DNA of 5,005 bases from Sphingomonadales bacterium (lineage in GTDB: Bacteria; Pseudomonadota; Alphaproteobacteria; Sphingomonadales; Sphingomonadaceae). The DNA is taken from positions 1 through 5,005 of the forward strand of contig JAFLDC010000246.1 in assembly GCA_017302775.1 (NCBI GenBank), in the 5' to 3' direction. Each line of letters opens with the position of its first letter. Within the stretch, counting starts at the first letter, position 1. Positions 1 through 5,005 of this stretch are shown piece by piece. A program made the position numbers and the translations under genes. The notes below the pieces were generated by a model that was given only the letters and a program-made list of their open reading frames with translations, made no database searches and had not been told where the DNA came from.

Positions 1-243
1 ATGAAGCGAAAGGGCGGTTGTCCTTTCTCAGGCAGGTGACGACTGCGACGCCCGGCTGGGCCGGGAGGGCTTACGCAATGCAAGCAGGGGAATTTCCAGT
101 ATGGCTGCAATGCCACAAGATCTGTGGCGCTGGCGATCCGAAGTCAACCGGTAAGCGTCTGGATCGATGGCCGAATCACGGTGGCATAGGTGTCCGAGCT
201 GCGCCTGGGCTGCCCCCGATGTCTGTGGAGCGTGGAAAAGCGG

Positions 244-249
244 TAAAAT
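244..249 (+). promoter_or_regulatory. Possible -10 box of the AbiE operon
   Basis: TAAAAT matches the sigma-70 -10 consensus at 5 of 6 positions and lies 27 bases before the ATG at 277, in the only AT-rich patch of this leader. No good -35 box is present at 16-18 bases upstream (GTCTGT, TCTGTG and TGTCTG all fit poorly), and there is no TG extension. The promoter is therefore weak or activator-dependent, or the call is wrong. Confidence 0.3.
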
Positions 250-252
250 GCA

Positions 253-262
253 TGAAATTTCA
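253..262. promoter_or_regulatory. Perfect 10-base palindrome, candidate AbiEi operator
   Basis: TGAAATTTCA is its own reverse complement. It is flanked by CA before and ATG after, so CAT...ATG extends the symmetry if one base is allowed as missing on the left. It lies just downstream of the possible -10 box and 14 bases before the antitoxin start, where a bound protein would block transcription. AbiEi antitoxins of characterised systems bind inverted repeats in their own promoter and repress it. That this site serves the role here is inference. Confidence 0.3.
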
Positions 263-276
263 ATGAGAAACTAGCC

Positions 277-888
277 ATGCCTGCCGTTGCTCAATCTCCT
301 GTTGTCTCCTTGCGAGGCGGGGCTGCACACCTTGCTGGCGAGTTGCAAGCCGGGCGCGTTTACCGGAGGGAGGATCTTGCAGGCTTGTCCACGGCAGTGG
401 ATCGGCATCTGCGTGAACTGGTGGCTACCGGAAAGCTGAAGAAGCTGGCCCAAGGTCTGTACCACGCTCCGAAGCAGTCCAGCTTTGGTCCACTGCCGCC
501 GGCCGATGAGCAAGTGGTGGGCGGGTTCCTGCGCGACAAAGATTTCCTGGTGTTCTCTCCCTCGGCTTACAACGCCGTGGGTCTGGGTACGACCCAGCTC
601 TACAACCGCACGCTGGTCTACAACCACAAGCGCCACGGCGTCTTCAAGCTCGGCAATCGGCAGTTCGACTTCAGGATGAAGCCGCGCTTTCCCAGGAAGC
701 TGACGCCGGAGTTCCTGTACGTGGATCTGCTGAACAACCTGGACGAACTGGCTGAGGACCGTGATGCGGTCTTGCGGCAGGCGCGCAGCAAACTGCCTTC
801 ATTTGATCCCGCCCGTCTGCAACGCGCGGCTGACAGCTTTGGCAGCGTGGCCACGCGCAAGCGTCTGCGGGAGTGGGTGGATGGCTGA
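277..888 (+). CDS. AbiEi-like type IV antitoxin / transcriptional regulator
   Basis: Protein of 203 residues. The N-terminus reads as a winged helix-turn-helix (about residues 17-66). Helical segments lead through VDRHLRELVATGKLKKLA into the wing-like QGLYHAPK, the pattern of AbiEi / DUF6088 antitoxins (S/T-x-V-x-x-x-L-x-x-L-x-x-x-G-x-L-x-x-L-x-x-G-x-Y). The rest (about 70-203) contains FSPSAYNAVGLGTTQLYNRT, typical of the family's second domain, and a basic C-terminal end. In type IV systems the antitoxin does not bind the toxin directly. It counteracts the toxin's effect and represses the operon through its DNA-binding domain. ATG 277 is the first start after an in-frame TGA at 253-255, and the ribosome site is weak (GAG at 265-267). 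The stop lies inside the next gene, an 8-base overlap usual for AbiE pairs. No truncation is seen. The family call rests on motif pattern and on the toxin partner. Confidence 0.85.
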   Translation: MPAVAQSPVVSLRGGAAHLAGELQAGRVYRREDLAGLSTAVDRHLRELVATGKLKKLAQGLYHAPKQSSFGPLPPADEQVVGGFLRDKDFLVFSPSAYNAVGLGTTQLYNRTLVYNHKRHGVFKLGNRQFDFRMKPRFPRKLTPEFLYVDLLNNLDELAEDRDAVLRQARSKLPSFDPARLQRAADSFGSVATRKRLREWVDG

Positions 889-1825
889 GTTCCTACACGA
901 ACGACGAGACTTCGATCAGTTGCTGTCGGTGGTTGCAGACGAGCGCGGCGTCGATCCCGTGCTGGTCGAGAAGGACTACTGGATCATGCATTGCCTGTGG
1001 GGCCTTCAGGCGCAGGGCTTTCAGTTCGAGTTGAAGGGCGGTACGTCCTTGTCGAAGGGGTTCGGTGTCATCCACCGCTTCTCCGAAGACATCGACATCC
1101 GCATTGAACCTCCCGCTGGCATGGACGTGAAGACGGGGCGCAACCAGGACAAGCCGGCGCATGTCGAATCACGGCGGGCGTACTACGACGCGCTGGCAGC
1201 AAGGATTCGAATTCCGGGCATCGACAGTGTTGAGCGCGACATGCAGTTCGACGACGACAAGATGCGCAGCGCAGGCATCCGCATGATCTACGCACCGCGT
1301 GTCCCGGCGCTTGCTGGCGTCAAGGACGGCATCCTGCTGGAACTCGGATTCGATGACACCGCCCCGAACCGGCCCGTCACGATCTCGTCGTGGGCGCTGG
1401 ATGTAGCCATGGAGCGCGGGGTCGCGGCGGGGGACAACCGCGCGGTGGCCGTGCCGTGCTATGCGCCCACGCACACCTTCGTCGAGAAACTGCAGACGAT
1501 CTCCACCAAGTACCGCCGACTCGATGAAGCCCAGGCGTTCCCAGGCAACTTCCTGAGGCATTACTACGACGTGTACTGCCTACTGGAGTTGGATGAGGTC
1601 CAGGCCTTCATGAGGACGCCGGCCTACCAGGAGCGCAAGGCGCAGCGGTTCCGAACCGGCGATGACCAAGCCATTGCCCGCAATCCTGCTTTTTTGCTGG
1701 CCGACGCCGATCAGCGTCAGCGATTCGCGCAGGAATATCGCAAGACAGCCGCGCTGTACTACCAGGGGCAGCCTGACTTCGAGGTGCTGCTGGACAGAAT
1801 CCATCAACACATCGACGTCATGTGA
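881..1825 (+). CDS. AbiEii-like nucleotidyltransferase toxin (type IV TA system)
   Basis: Protein of 314 residues, within the usual AbiEii range. The nucleotidyltransferase core is clear. Motif I is KGGTSLSKGFGVIHRFSEDI at residues 52-71, giving the GG-T/S loop and the metal-binding pair D70-x-D72. A second conserved block, KDGILLELGFD, covers residues 148-158. The block FVEKLQTISTKYRR at 200-213 supplies the conserved K203, and the C-terminal RHYYDVYCLL at 226-235 corresponds to the R-D/H-x-Y-D motif of the family. AbiEii/MenT-like toxins transfer nucleotides (GTP-binding in AbiEii; tRNA 3' ends in MenT) and cause reversible growth arrest, giving abortive phage infection or plasmid stabilisation. 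ATG 881 is preferred over the upstream in-frame ATG at 761. It has GGGAG at 869-873 with a 7-base spacer, and the protein then begins just before the conserved LVEKDYW block. It overlaps the antitoxin stop (ATGGCTGA), implying translational coupling. All motif residues are intact, so it should be active. Confidence 0.9.
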   Translation: MAEFLHERRDFDQLLSVVADERGVDPVLVEKDYWIMHCLWGLQAQGFQFELKGGTSLSKGFGVIHRFSEDIDIRIEPPAGMDVKTGRNQDKPAHVESRRAYYDALAARIRIPGIDSVERDMQFDDDKMRSAGIRMIYAPRVPALAGVKDGILLELGFDDTAPNRPVTISSWALDVAMERGVAAGDNRAVAVPCYAPTHTFVEKLQTISTKYRRLDEAQAFPGNFLRHYYDVYCLLELDEVQAFMRTPAYQERKAQRFRTGDDQAIARNPAFLLADADQRQRFAQEYRKTAALYYQGQPDFEVLLDRIHQHIDVM

Positions 1826-1852
1826 GAGGGCGAGGGCTTGATGCGGCGATTT

Positions 1853-1862
1853 CCGAATTCGG
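1853..1862. repeat. 10-base perfect palindrome between the two cassettes
   Basis: CCGAATTCGG is self-complementary. It is not followed by a T-run and has no loop, so it is a poor terminator. It could be a binding site or chance. Confidence 0.2.
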
Positions 1863-1889
1863 TGCCTTCCCATGTCTGCATGTCGCTGC

Positions 1890-1918
1890 TGTACAAAAAA
1901 CCAGTGCATTGTTACGAT
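1890..1918 (+). promoter_or_regulatory. Putative sigma-70 promoter of the three-Cys / TcmP operon
   Basis: A -35-like TGTACA (1890-1895, 4 of 6 to TTGACA) is followed by a 17-base spacer and a -10-like TACGAT (1913-1918, 4 of 6). TG at 1910-1911 makes this an extended -10 (TG-N-TACGAT), which can compensate for the weak boxes. Initiation would fall near 1925, leaving a very short leader that just includes the ribosome site AAGAGAG at 1924-1930. The 111-base gap after the toxin gene supports separate transcription of the downstream genes. Called by eye, not scored. Confidence 0.4.
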
Positions 1919-1921
1919 GCA
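1905..1921. promoter_or_regulatory. 17-base imperfect palindrome overlapping the -10, candidate operator
   Basis: TGCATTGTTACGATGCA reads TGCAT-t-GT-t-AC-g-ATGCA: 14 of 17 positions are symmetric around the central T, with the only off-centre mismatches at positions 6 and 12. It contains the whole extended -10 and ends two bases before the ribosome binding site, so a dimeric repressor bound here would block the promoter. Candidate binders in the window are the AbiEi-like winged-helix protein and the winged-helix-like C-terminus of the long TcmP protein. The true partner may lie elsewhere. Confidence 0.4.
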
Positions 1922-1936
1922 TTAAGAGAGTGAACA

Positions 1937-2800
1937 ATGGGAAAAGACACCCGTATCGAGTGGACGCACCACACCTTCAATCCATGGTGGGGTTGCGTGC
2001 GCGTGTCCGATGCGTGTGACCATTGCTATGCCGAAACCTGGGCGAAGCGCCTGGGGGAAGACGTTTGGGGCGCAAAGTCTGAGCGACGCTTTTTCGGCGA
2101 TGCCCATTGGAAGGAGCCCCTGAAGTGGGACCGGGAGGCCAGGGAGAGCAAGACCAGACGGCGCGTGTTTTGTGCGTCCATGGCGGATGTATTCGAGAAC
2201 CGCAAGGATCTGGTTCCGCATCGGCTTCGCCTTCTGGACCTTATCGCGGCAACGCCCCATCTTGATTGGCTGCTCCTGACTAAGCGAATCCACCTGGTGC
2301 GCAAGCAACTGCCAAAGGGCTATGAACTGCCTTCCAACGTTTGGCTTGGTGCGACCGTCGAAAACCAGGATGCCGCAGGCAAACGGCTGAAGTACCTTCT
2401 GGAGTTCGAGACGCCGGCAGTCCGGTTCCTGTCCTGTGAGCCTCTGCTCGGGCCCCTGGATTTGCGCCAGTGGTTGAAGGCACGGGAGGGCGGCACGCGT
2501 GTGGATTGGGTTATCGCTGGCGGCGAGTCGGGGCCAGGGTCGCGTCCCATGGATCCGCAATGGCCTGAAGATCTGCGCAAACAATGCAATGCGGCCGGCG
2601 TCGCCTTCCATTTCAAGCAATGGGGCCACTGGGCGCCCATCGAGCAAGCCGCCGACGCCGTGACGGGCCGGACCCCGATTCACATCGTCAGGCGTGATGG
2701 TTCAGAGATCAAACTCGCCGCTGTCGGGAAAGGCAAGGCTGGCCGCTCTTTGGGCGGCCGGCATTGGGATCAGTTTCCGAGCACGGGAAACACGGTGTAG
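1937..2800 (+). CDS. Gp37/Gp68-family (DUF5131) three-Cys-motif, radical-SAM-like protein
   Basis: Protein of 287 residues, close to full family length. Conserved blocks appear in family order: IEWTHHTFNPWWGC at residues 7-20, then the cysteine motif C20-x6-C27-x2-C30-Y-A-E; FCASMADVFE 78-87; WLLLTKR 111-117; WLGATVEN 136-143; RFLSCEPLLGPLDL 163-176; DWVIAGGESGPGSRPMD 190-206; and FHFKQWG 224-230. The C-x6-C-x2-C spacing resembles, but is not, the radical SAM C-x3-C-x2-C motif. The family is thought to bind an iron-sulfur cluster on this basis. It occurs in phages and mobile elements, and its substrate is unknown to me. ATG 1937 has AAGAGAG six bases upstream, and the N-terminal IEWT block follows directly. 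The next gene starts about 36 bases after the stop. Family identity is firm, radical SAM activity is inference. Confidence 0.92.
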   Translation: MGKDTRIEWTHHTFNPWWGCVRVSDACDHCYAETWAKRLGEDVWGAKSERRFFGDAHWKEPLKWDREARESKTRRRVFCASMADVFENRKDLVPHRLRLLDLIAATPHLDWLLLTKRIHLVRKQLPKGYELPSNVWLGATVENQDAAGKRLKYLLEFETPAVRFLSCEPLLGPLDLRQWLKAREGGTRVDWVIAGGESGPGSRPMDPQWPEDLRKQCNAAGVAFHFKQWGHWAPIEQAADAVTGRTPIHIVRRDGSEIKLAAVGKGKAGRSLGGRHWDQFPSTGNTV

Positions 2801-2822
2801 TGTCGATCGACTTCAGTACCGC

Positions 2823-2839
2823 AGAAAGGCTTGCACTTG
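2823..2839 (+). promoter_or_regulatory. Ribosome binding site deciding a TTG start
   Basis: AGAAAGG (2823-2829) is followed by two in-frame TTG codons, at 2831 and 2837. The first is one base from the Shine-Dalgarno, too close. The second is seven bases away, a normal spacing, and gives the N-terminus MAKSHYDW. The next in-frame ATG is about 76 codons further in, past the conserved DGFCGGG block, so a non-ATG start is required. Confidence 0.7.
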
Positions 2840-4120
2840 GCAAAGAGTCACTACGATTGGAGGAACGGACCGGCAGAGATCGATCCGCACAGTGTGACGA
2901 AGCATGAGGTGCTGGTTGGCTACCTGATTCGGTACTTCGAGCAGCGAACGCTCAATGCCCGCGGGCGTGAGCGACTCCGCATCACGTTGGTTGATGGATT
3001 TTGCGGGGGCGGTCTCTACACGCTCAAAGGGCTGGGTACGGAAATCCTTGGCTCGCCGCTGCGTATGCTGGATGCCGTCCGGGAGGCCAGTCTCCGCGTC
3101 AACGCCCAGAGAACGAAACCCATCGATCTGGATGTGCGGTACATCTTCATCGACAAGGATGCTCAGGCACTGTCGCACCTGAAGCAAGTCTTGCATGACA
3201 GAGGATACGGTGCACAAGTTGGCCAATCCATTCACGTCATTCATGACGACTTTGTCTCGGCGTCGCCAGCCGTGTTTCGGTTGATTGAGGCTCACACCCC
3301 CCGAGCACACACGGCGCTTTTCTTTCTGGATCAGTATGGTTACAGCGATGTGCCGGCGCCGCTGATTCAAAAGATATTTGCTGAATCACCGAAGAGCGAG
3401 GTGGTCCTGACGTTCCATGTCTCGGCTTTTGCCACCTACACCAACGATGAGTTCACGGACAAGGTTTCTGGAAAGCTGGCCATTGACATCCGTGCGGCGT
3501 TGGGAGGTAAAACGATCGAGCAAATCAAGGAAGAGAACTCGACGGATTGGCGGCGCTTCATTCAAGCCGCTCTGTACCATGCCTTGGTGAAAGATTGTGG
3601 AGCTGAGTACTTCACGCCGTTCTTCATTCGTGGAGAAGGGAGCGGTCAAGGCGAGTACTGGCTTGTCCATCTTTCGCGGCATCCGCGTGCGCAGGATGTG
3701 ATGAAGCAGGTGCACTGGGAGCACCAGAACCATTCCATCCACTACGGTGGTGCGGGCCTTGACATGCTTGCGACCCACATGATGGGGTTCCGCCAGGAGT
3801 TCGAAGGGGGATTCGTGTTCGACGATGTGGCGCAGAGCCTGTCTGCCGATGTGTTGCCCCAGCACCTCGCGGAGAATATTTTTGGGCGAGGACAGCCGGT
3901 GCAGATCGGCGAGCTTTATGCCTCGACCTGCAATACGTCCCCGGGCACCTCGCTCATGTACAAGGACGCGCTTGAGCGGTTGTCCGGTGAGAAGGACATC
4001 GTCATTCGATCGGAGGATGGGGCGGTTCGGCGGCTTGCGCGATACATGCGGGATACGGATTGGATCGAACGAAACCGGCAGGGCGCTCTATTCCGCACTC
4101 CGCAAAGAGGTGGGCAGTGA
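2837..4120 (+). CDS. TcmP-like three-Cys-motif partner protein, long form
   Basis: Protein of 427 residues from TTG 2837. The N-terminus (YDWRNGPAEIDPHSVTKHEVL, residues 6-26) and the K22-H23-x-x-L-x-x-Y pattern are typical of TcmP, the family named for its regular pairing with three-Cys-motif proteins. LVDGFCGGGLY (51-61) resembles the SAM-binding motif I of Rossmann methyltransferases, YIFIDKD (102-108) the acidic end of strand 2, and FFLDQYGY (162-169) the strand-4 catalytic loop. YWLVHLSRH (274-282) closes the core and is shared with the following gene. Residues about 349-427 (PVQIGELYAS... to ...VIRSEDGAVRRLA) look like a winged helix-turn-helix extension absent from the shorter partner. 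Methyltransferase-like function is inference; DQYG departs from the DPPY or DPY usual in catalytic loops. The start of the third gene overlaps the stop (GTGA). An intact frame indicates a maintained gene. Confidence 0.85.
   Translation: MAKSHYDWRNGPAEIDPHSVTKHEVLVGYLIRYFEQRTLNARGRERLRITLVDGFCGGGLYTLKGLGTEILGSPLRMLDAVREASLRVNAQRTKPIDLDVRYIFIDKDAQALSHLKQVLHDRGYGAQVGQSIHVIHDDFVSASPAVFRLIEAHTPRAHTALFFLDQYGYSDVPAPLIQKIFAESPKSEVVLTFHVSAFATYTNDEFTDKVSGKLAIDIRAALGGKTIEQIKEENSTDWRRFIQAALYHALVKDCGAEYFTPFFIRGEGSGQGEYWLVHLSRHPRAQDVMKQVHWEHQNHSIHYGGAGLDMLATHMMGFRQEFEGGFVFDDVAQSLSADVLPQHLAENIFGRGQPVQIGELYASTCNTSPGTSLMYKDALERLSGEKDIVIRSEDGAVRRLARYMRDTDWIERNRQGALFRTPQRGGQ
4104..4120 (+). promoter_or_regulatory. 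Shine-Dalgarno and GTGA stop-start overlap
   Basis: AAAGAGG (4104-4110) lies six bases before GTG 4117, whose last two bases form the TGA stop (4118-4120) of the long TcmP gene. This arrangement indicates termination-reinitiation coupling, so the two TcmP proteins are likely made in a linked ratio. It argues against the longer in-frame ATG at 4060, which would give 19 additional residues overlapping the upstream gene with no family similarity. Confidence 0.8.
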
Positions 4121-4962
4121 GTTTTTCCCTCGCGCACAACGATGACCCTTTGCCCCATCTGCCGGTGGAATTCGGGCGGGCCGGCGAGGGTGTTGGCAGG
4201 TGGGTTCCAGAGATGAAGCACACCTTCCTGGCCAAGTATGTGGAAGGCACACGGAGAGCGCGCGAGAAGTTCAAGCAGCGCGTCTATGTCGATCTGTTCT
4301 GTGGGCCTGGACGCATTCAGGTCAAAGGCGAAACGATGACCCGTCCTGGTGGCGCACAGGTCGCATGGCAGCACTCGCTGCGCGACAAAGTGGCCTTCAC
4401 ATCATGTTTCGTTGGTGACCTGGACGCGTCACGAGCATCGGCCTGCGCGGAGCGGTTGCAGGCAATGGGTGCGCCGGCCACAGCTTTGCTGGGGGCAGCC
4501 GAGTCCACGGTGGATCAAGTGTTTGGAATGATTCCGAAGGGCGCTCTGTGCCTTGCGTACCTCGATCCCTACAACCTCCAGTACCTGTCGTTCAGCGTGA
4601 TCGAGAAACTGGCACGGCTGAAGTTTGTTGATTTTGCGGTTCATTTCAGCACCATGGATCTGCGGCGAAACGTGCTGATGGAATACAACTCGGAGCGGGC
4701 GCGCTTCGATGCGGCAGCACCTGGATGGCGGGATCATATCGACCCGATTGCATTTGTACGTGGTGATGCAGACGAGGCGTTCTTTGACTACTGGTGCGAT
4801 CTGGTGCGCGGCCTTGGATTTTCGATCAGCCGACGCATGCCGCTGGTGCGCGACGAAGGAAATCGGCCGCTGTACCACTTGGTTTTCTTCAGTCGTCATG
4901 AGCTACCCAACAGGATCTGGGGCGATGTGGCCCAAGGTCCGAACCGTGAATTCGACTTCTAG
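4117..4962 (+). CDS. TcmP-like three-Cys-motif partner protein, short form
   Basis: Protein of 281 residues from GTG 4117. It repeats the core layout of the preceding protein with low overall identity. It has W-x-x-x-K-H-x-x-L-x-x-Y at residues 29-41 (WVPEMKHTFLAKY), motif-I-like VYVDLFCGPGR at 56-66, acidic FVGDLD at 98-103, strand-4-like CLAYLDPYNLQ at 145-155 and the closing YHLVFFSRH at 253-261. It ends about 20 residues later, without the winged-helix-like tail of its neighbour. The D-P-Y-N tetrad is closer to a functional methyltransferase catalytic loop than the D-Q-Y-G of the long form. It is probably a paralogue that partners with the three-Cys protein, the long form, or both. The reaction and substrate are unknown to me. 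No signal peptide or membrane segment is visible, so a cytoplasmic location is expected. Confidence 0.85.
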   Translation: MSFSLAHNDDPLPHLPVEFGRAGEGVGRWVPEMKHTFLAKYVEGTRRAREKFKQRVYVDLFCGPGRIQVKGETMTRPGGAQVAWQHSLRDKVAFTSCFVGDLDASRASACAERLQAMGAPATALLGAAESTVDQVFGMIPKGALCLAYLDPYNLQYLSFSVIEKLARLKFVDFAVHFSTMDLRRNVLMEYNSERARFDAAAPGWRDHIDPIAFVRGDADEAFFDYWCDLVRGLGFSISRRMPLVRDEGNRPLYHLVFFSRHELPNRIWGDVAQGPNREFDF

Positions 4963-4995
4963 GGAAGCTCTGAGCGAATCACTTTGAGCTTGCCC
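4962..4995 (+). terminator. Stem-loop after the operon, possible weak terminator
   Basis: GGGAAGCTC (4962-4970) pairs with GAGCTT-g-CCC (4986-4995), leaving one bulged G at 4992: nine base pairs around a 15-base loop. The stem begins at the last base of the TAG stop. It is followed by CTAAAAATCG, not a T-run, so it does not fit an intrinsic terminator on the + strand. It may instead stabilise the 3' end of the transcript. No gene is visible from 4963 to the window end. Confidence 0.3.
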
Positions 4996-5005
4996 CTAAA
5001 AATCG

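Larger units (their letters stand above)
1..276. other. Region without a supportable gene, upstream of the AbiE pair
   Basis: No reading frame here has a recognisable domain. A frame open from 18 to 266 begins at TTG, has no good ribosome binding site and gives a low-complexity, Trp/Gly/Arg-rich product that I do not recognise. A 35-codon frame at 167-274 has a Cys-Pro-Ser-Cys group but nothing else in its favour. Positions 51-65 form a small GC hairpin (CCCGGC, loop TGG, GCCGGG) with no T-run after it on either strand, so it is not a convincing terminator. The last 35 bases are AT-richer than the rest and look like the promoter zone of the next gene. The stretch may contain decayed coding sequence from the left neighbour, but I cannot show it. 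Confidence 0.5.

Noticed and set aside
51..65. GC hairpin as an intrinsic terminator of an upstream gene
   Set aside because: Only six pairs, a three-base loop, and no T-run on either strand.
18..266. 82-codon open frame upstream of the AbiE pair
   Set aside because: TTG start without a ribosome site, no recognisable family, and its end runs into the AT-rich leader of the next gene.
167..274. 35-codon frame with a Cys-Pro-Ser-Cys group, possible small zinc protein
   Set aside because: Too short, with only one Cys pair plus a lone Cys, no good ribosome site, and it covers the putative promoter of the next gene.
761..880. 40-residue N-terminal extension of the AbiEii-like toxin
   Set aside because: It lies wholly within the antitoxin gene in another frame, and ATG 881 has a good ribosome site and family-typical length.
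248..1922. Shared ATGCAT in both operon leaders as a common regulator site
   Set aside because: Only six bases are shared and the surrounding palindromes differ, so chance is the simpler explanation.
1994..2026. Canonical radical SAM C-x3-C-x2-C motif
   Set aside because: The spacing is C-x6-C-x2-C, so the protein is only radical-SAM-like; classical radical SAM activity cannot be claimed.
1922..2683. 253-codon open frame on the minus strand, opposite the three-Cys gene
   Set aside because: It is antisense to a gene with firm family motifs, its translation shows no recognisable domain and is rich in Arg, Pro and Gly, and long antisense frames are common in GC-rich coding DNA.
4060..4116. 19-residue N-terminal extension of the short TcmP
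   Set aside because: GTG 4117 has a strong ribosome site and the classic GTGA overlap; the extension is out-of-frame sequence of the preceding gene.

Overview
The window is GC-rich (near 60% by eye) with codon use and short Shine-Dalgarno-led spacings typical of a beta- or gammaproteobacterium (Pseudomonas, Xanthomonas or Burkholderiales type). Species cannot be fixed from the sequence. All recognised genes lie on the + strand and are accessory in character. No housekeeping gene, RNA gene, transposase, integrase or CRISPR array is visible. The cargo looks like a defence island or an integrative-element cargo bay.

Layout: positions 1-276 hold no supportable gene, but carry a possible -10 box and a palindrome just before the first gene. 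Positions 277-1825 encode an AbiE-type (type IV) toxin-antitoxin pair. The AbiEi-like winged-helix antitoxin (277-888) overlaps by 8 bases the AbiEii-like nucleotidyltransferase toxin (881-1825). A 111-base gap follows, with a plausible promoter whose extended -10 lies inside a 17-base imperfect palindrome. Positions 1937-4962 then form a tight three-gene cassette: a Gp37/Gp68-family (DUF5131) three-Cys-motif protein (1937-2800), a long TcmP-like partner protein (about 2837-4120, TTG start) and a second, shorter TcmP-like protein (4117-4962, GTG start in a GTGA overlap). The last 43 bases hold a possible stem-loop and no gene.

The AbiE pair is a recognised toxin-antitoxin / phage-abortive module. 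In the second cassette, a radical-SAM-like Cys protein sits beside two different Rossmann methyltransferase-like partners. The link between three-Cys-motif proteins and TcmP proteins is known from genomics, but I know of no established biochemical function. The unusual points are the two divergent TcmP proteins in one operon, the apparent C-terminal winged-helix domain on only one of them, the putative dedicated operator, and the position next to an abortive-infection module. My inference is a nucleic-acid or nucleotide modification system, possibly for defence. That is not demonstrated by the sequence.
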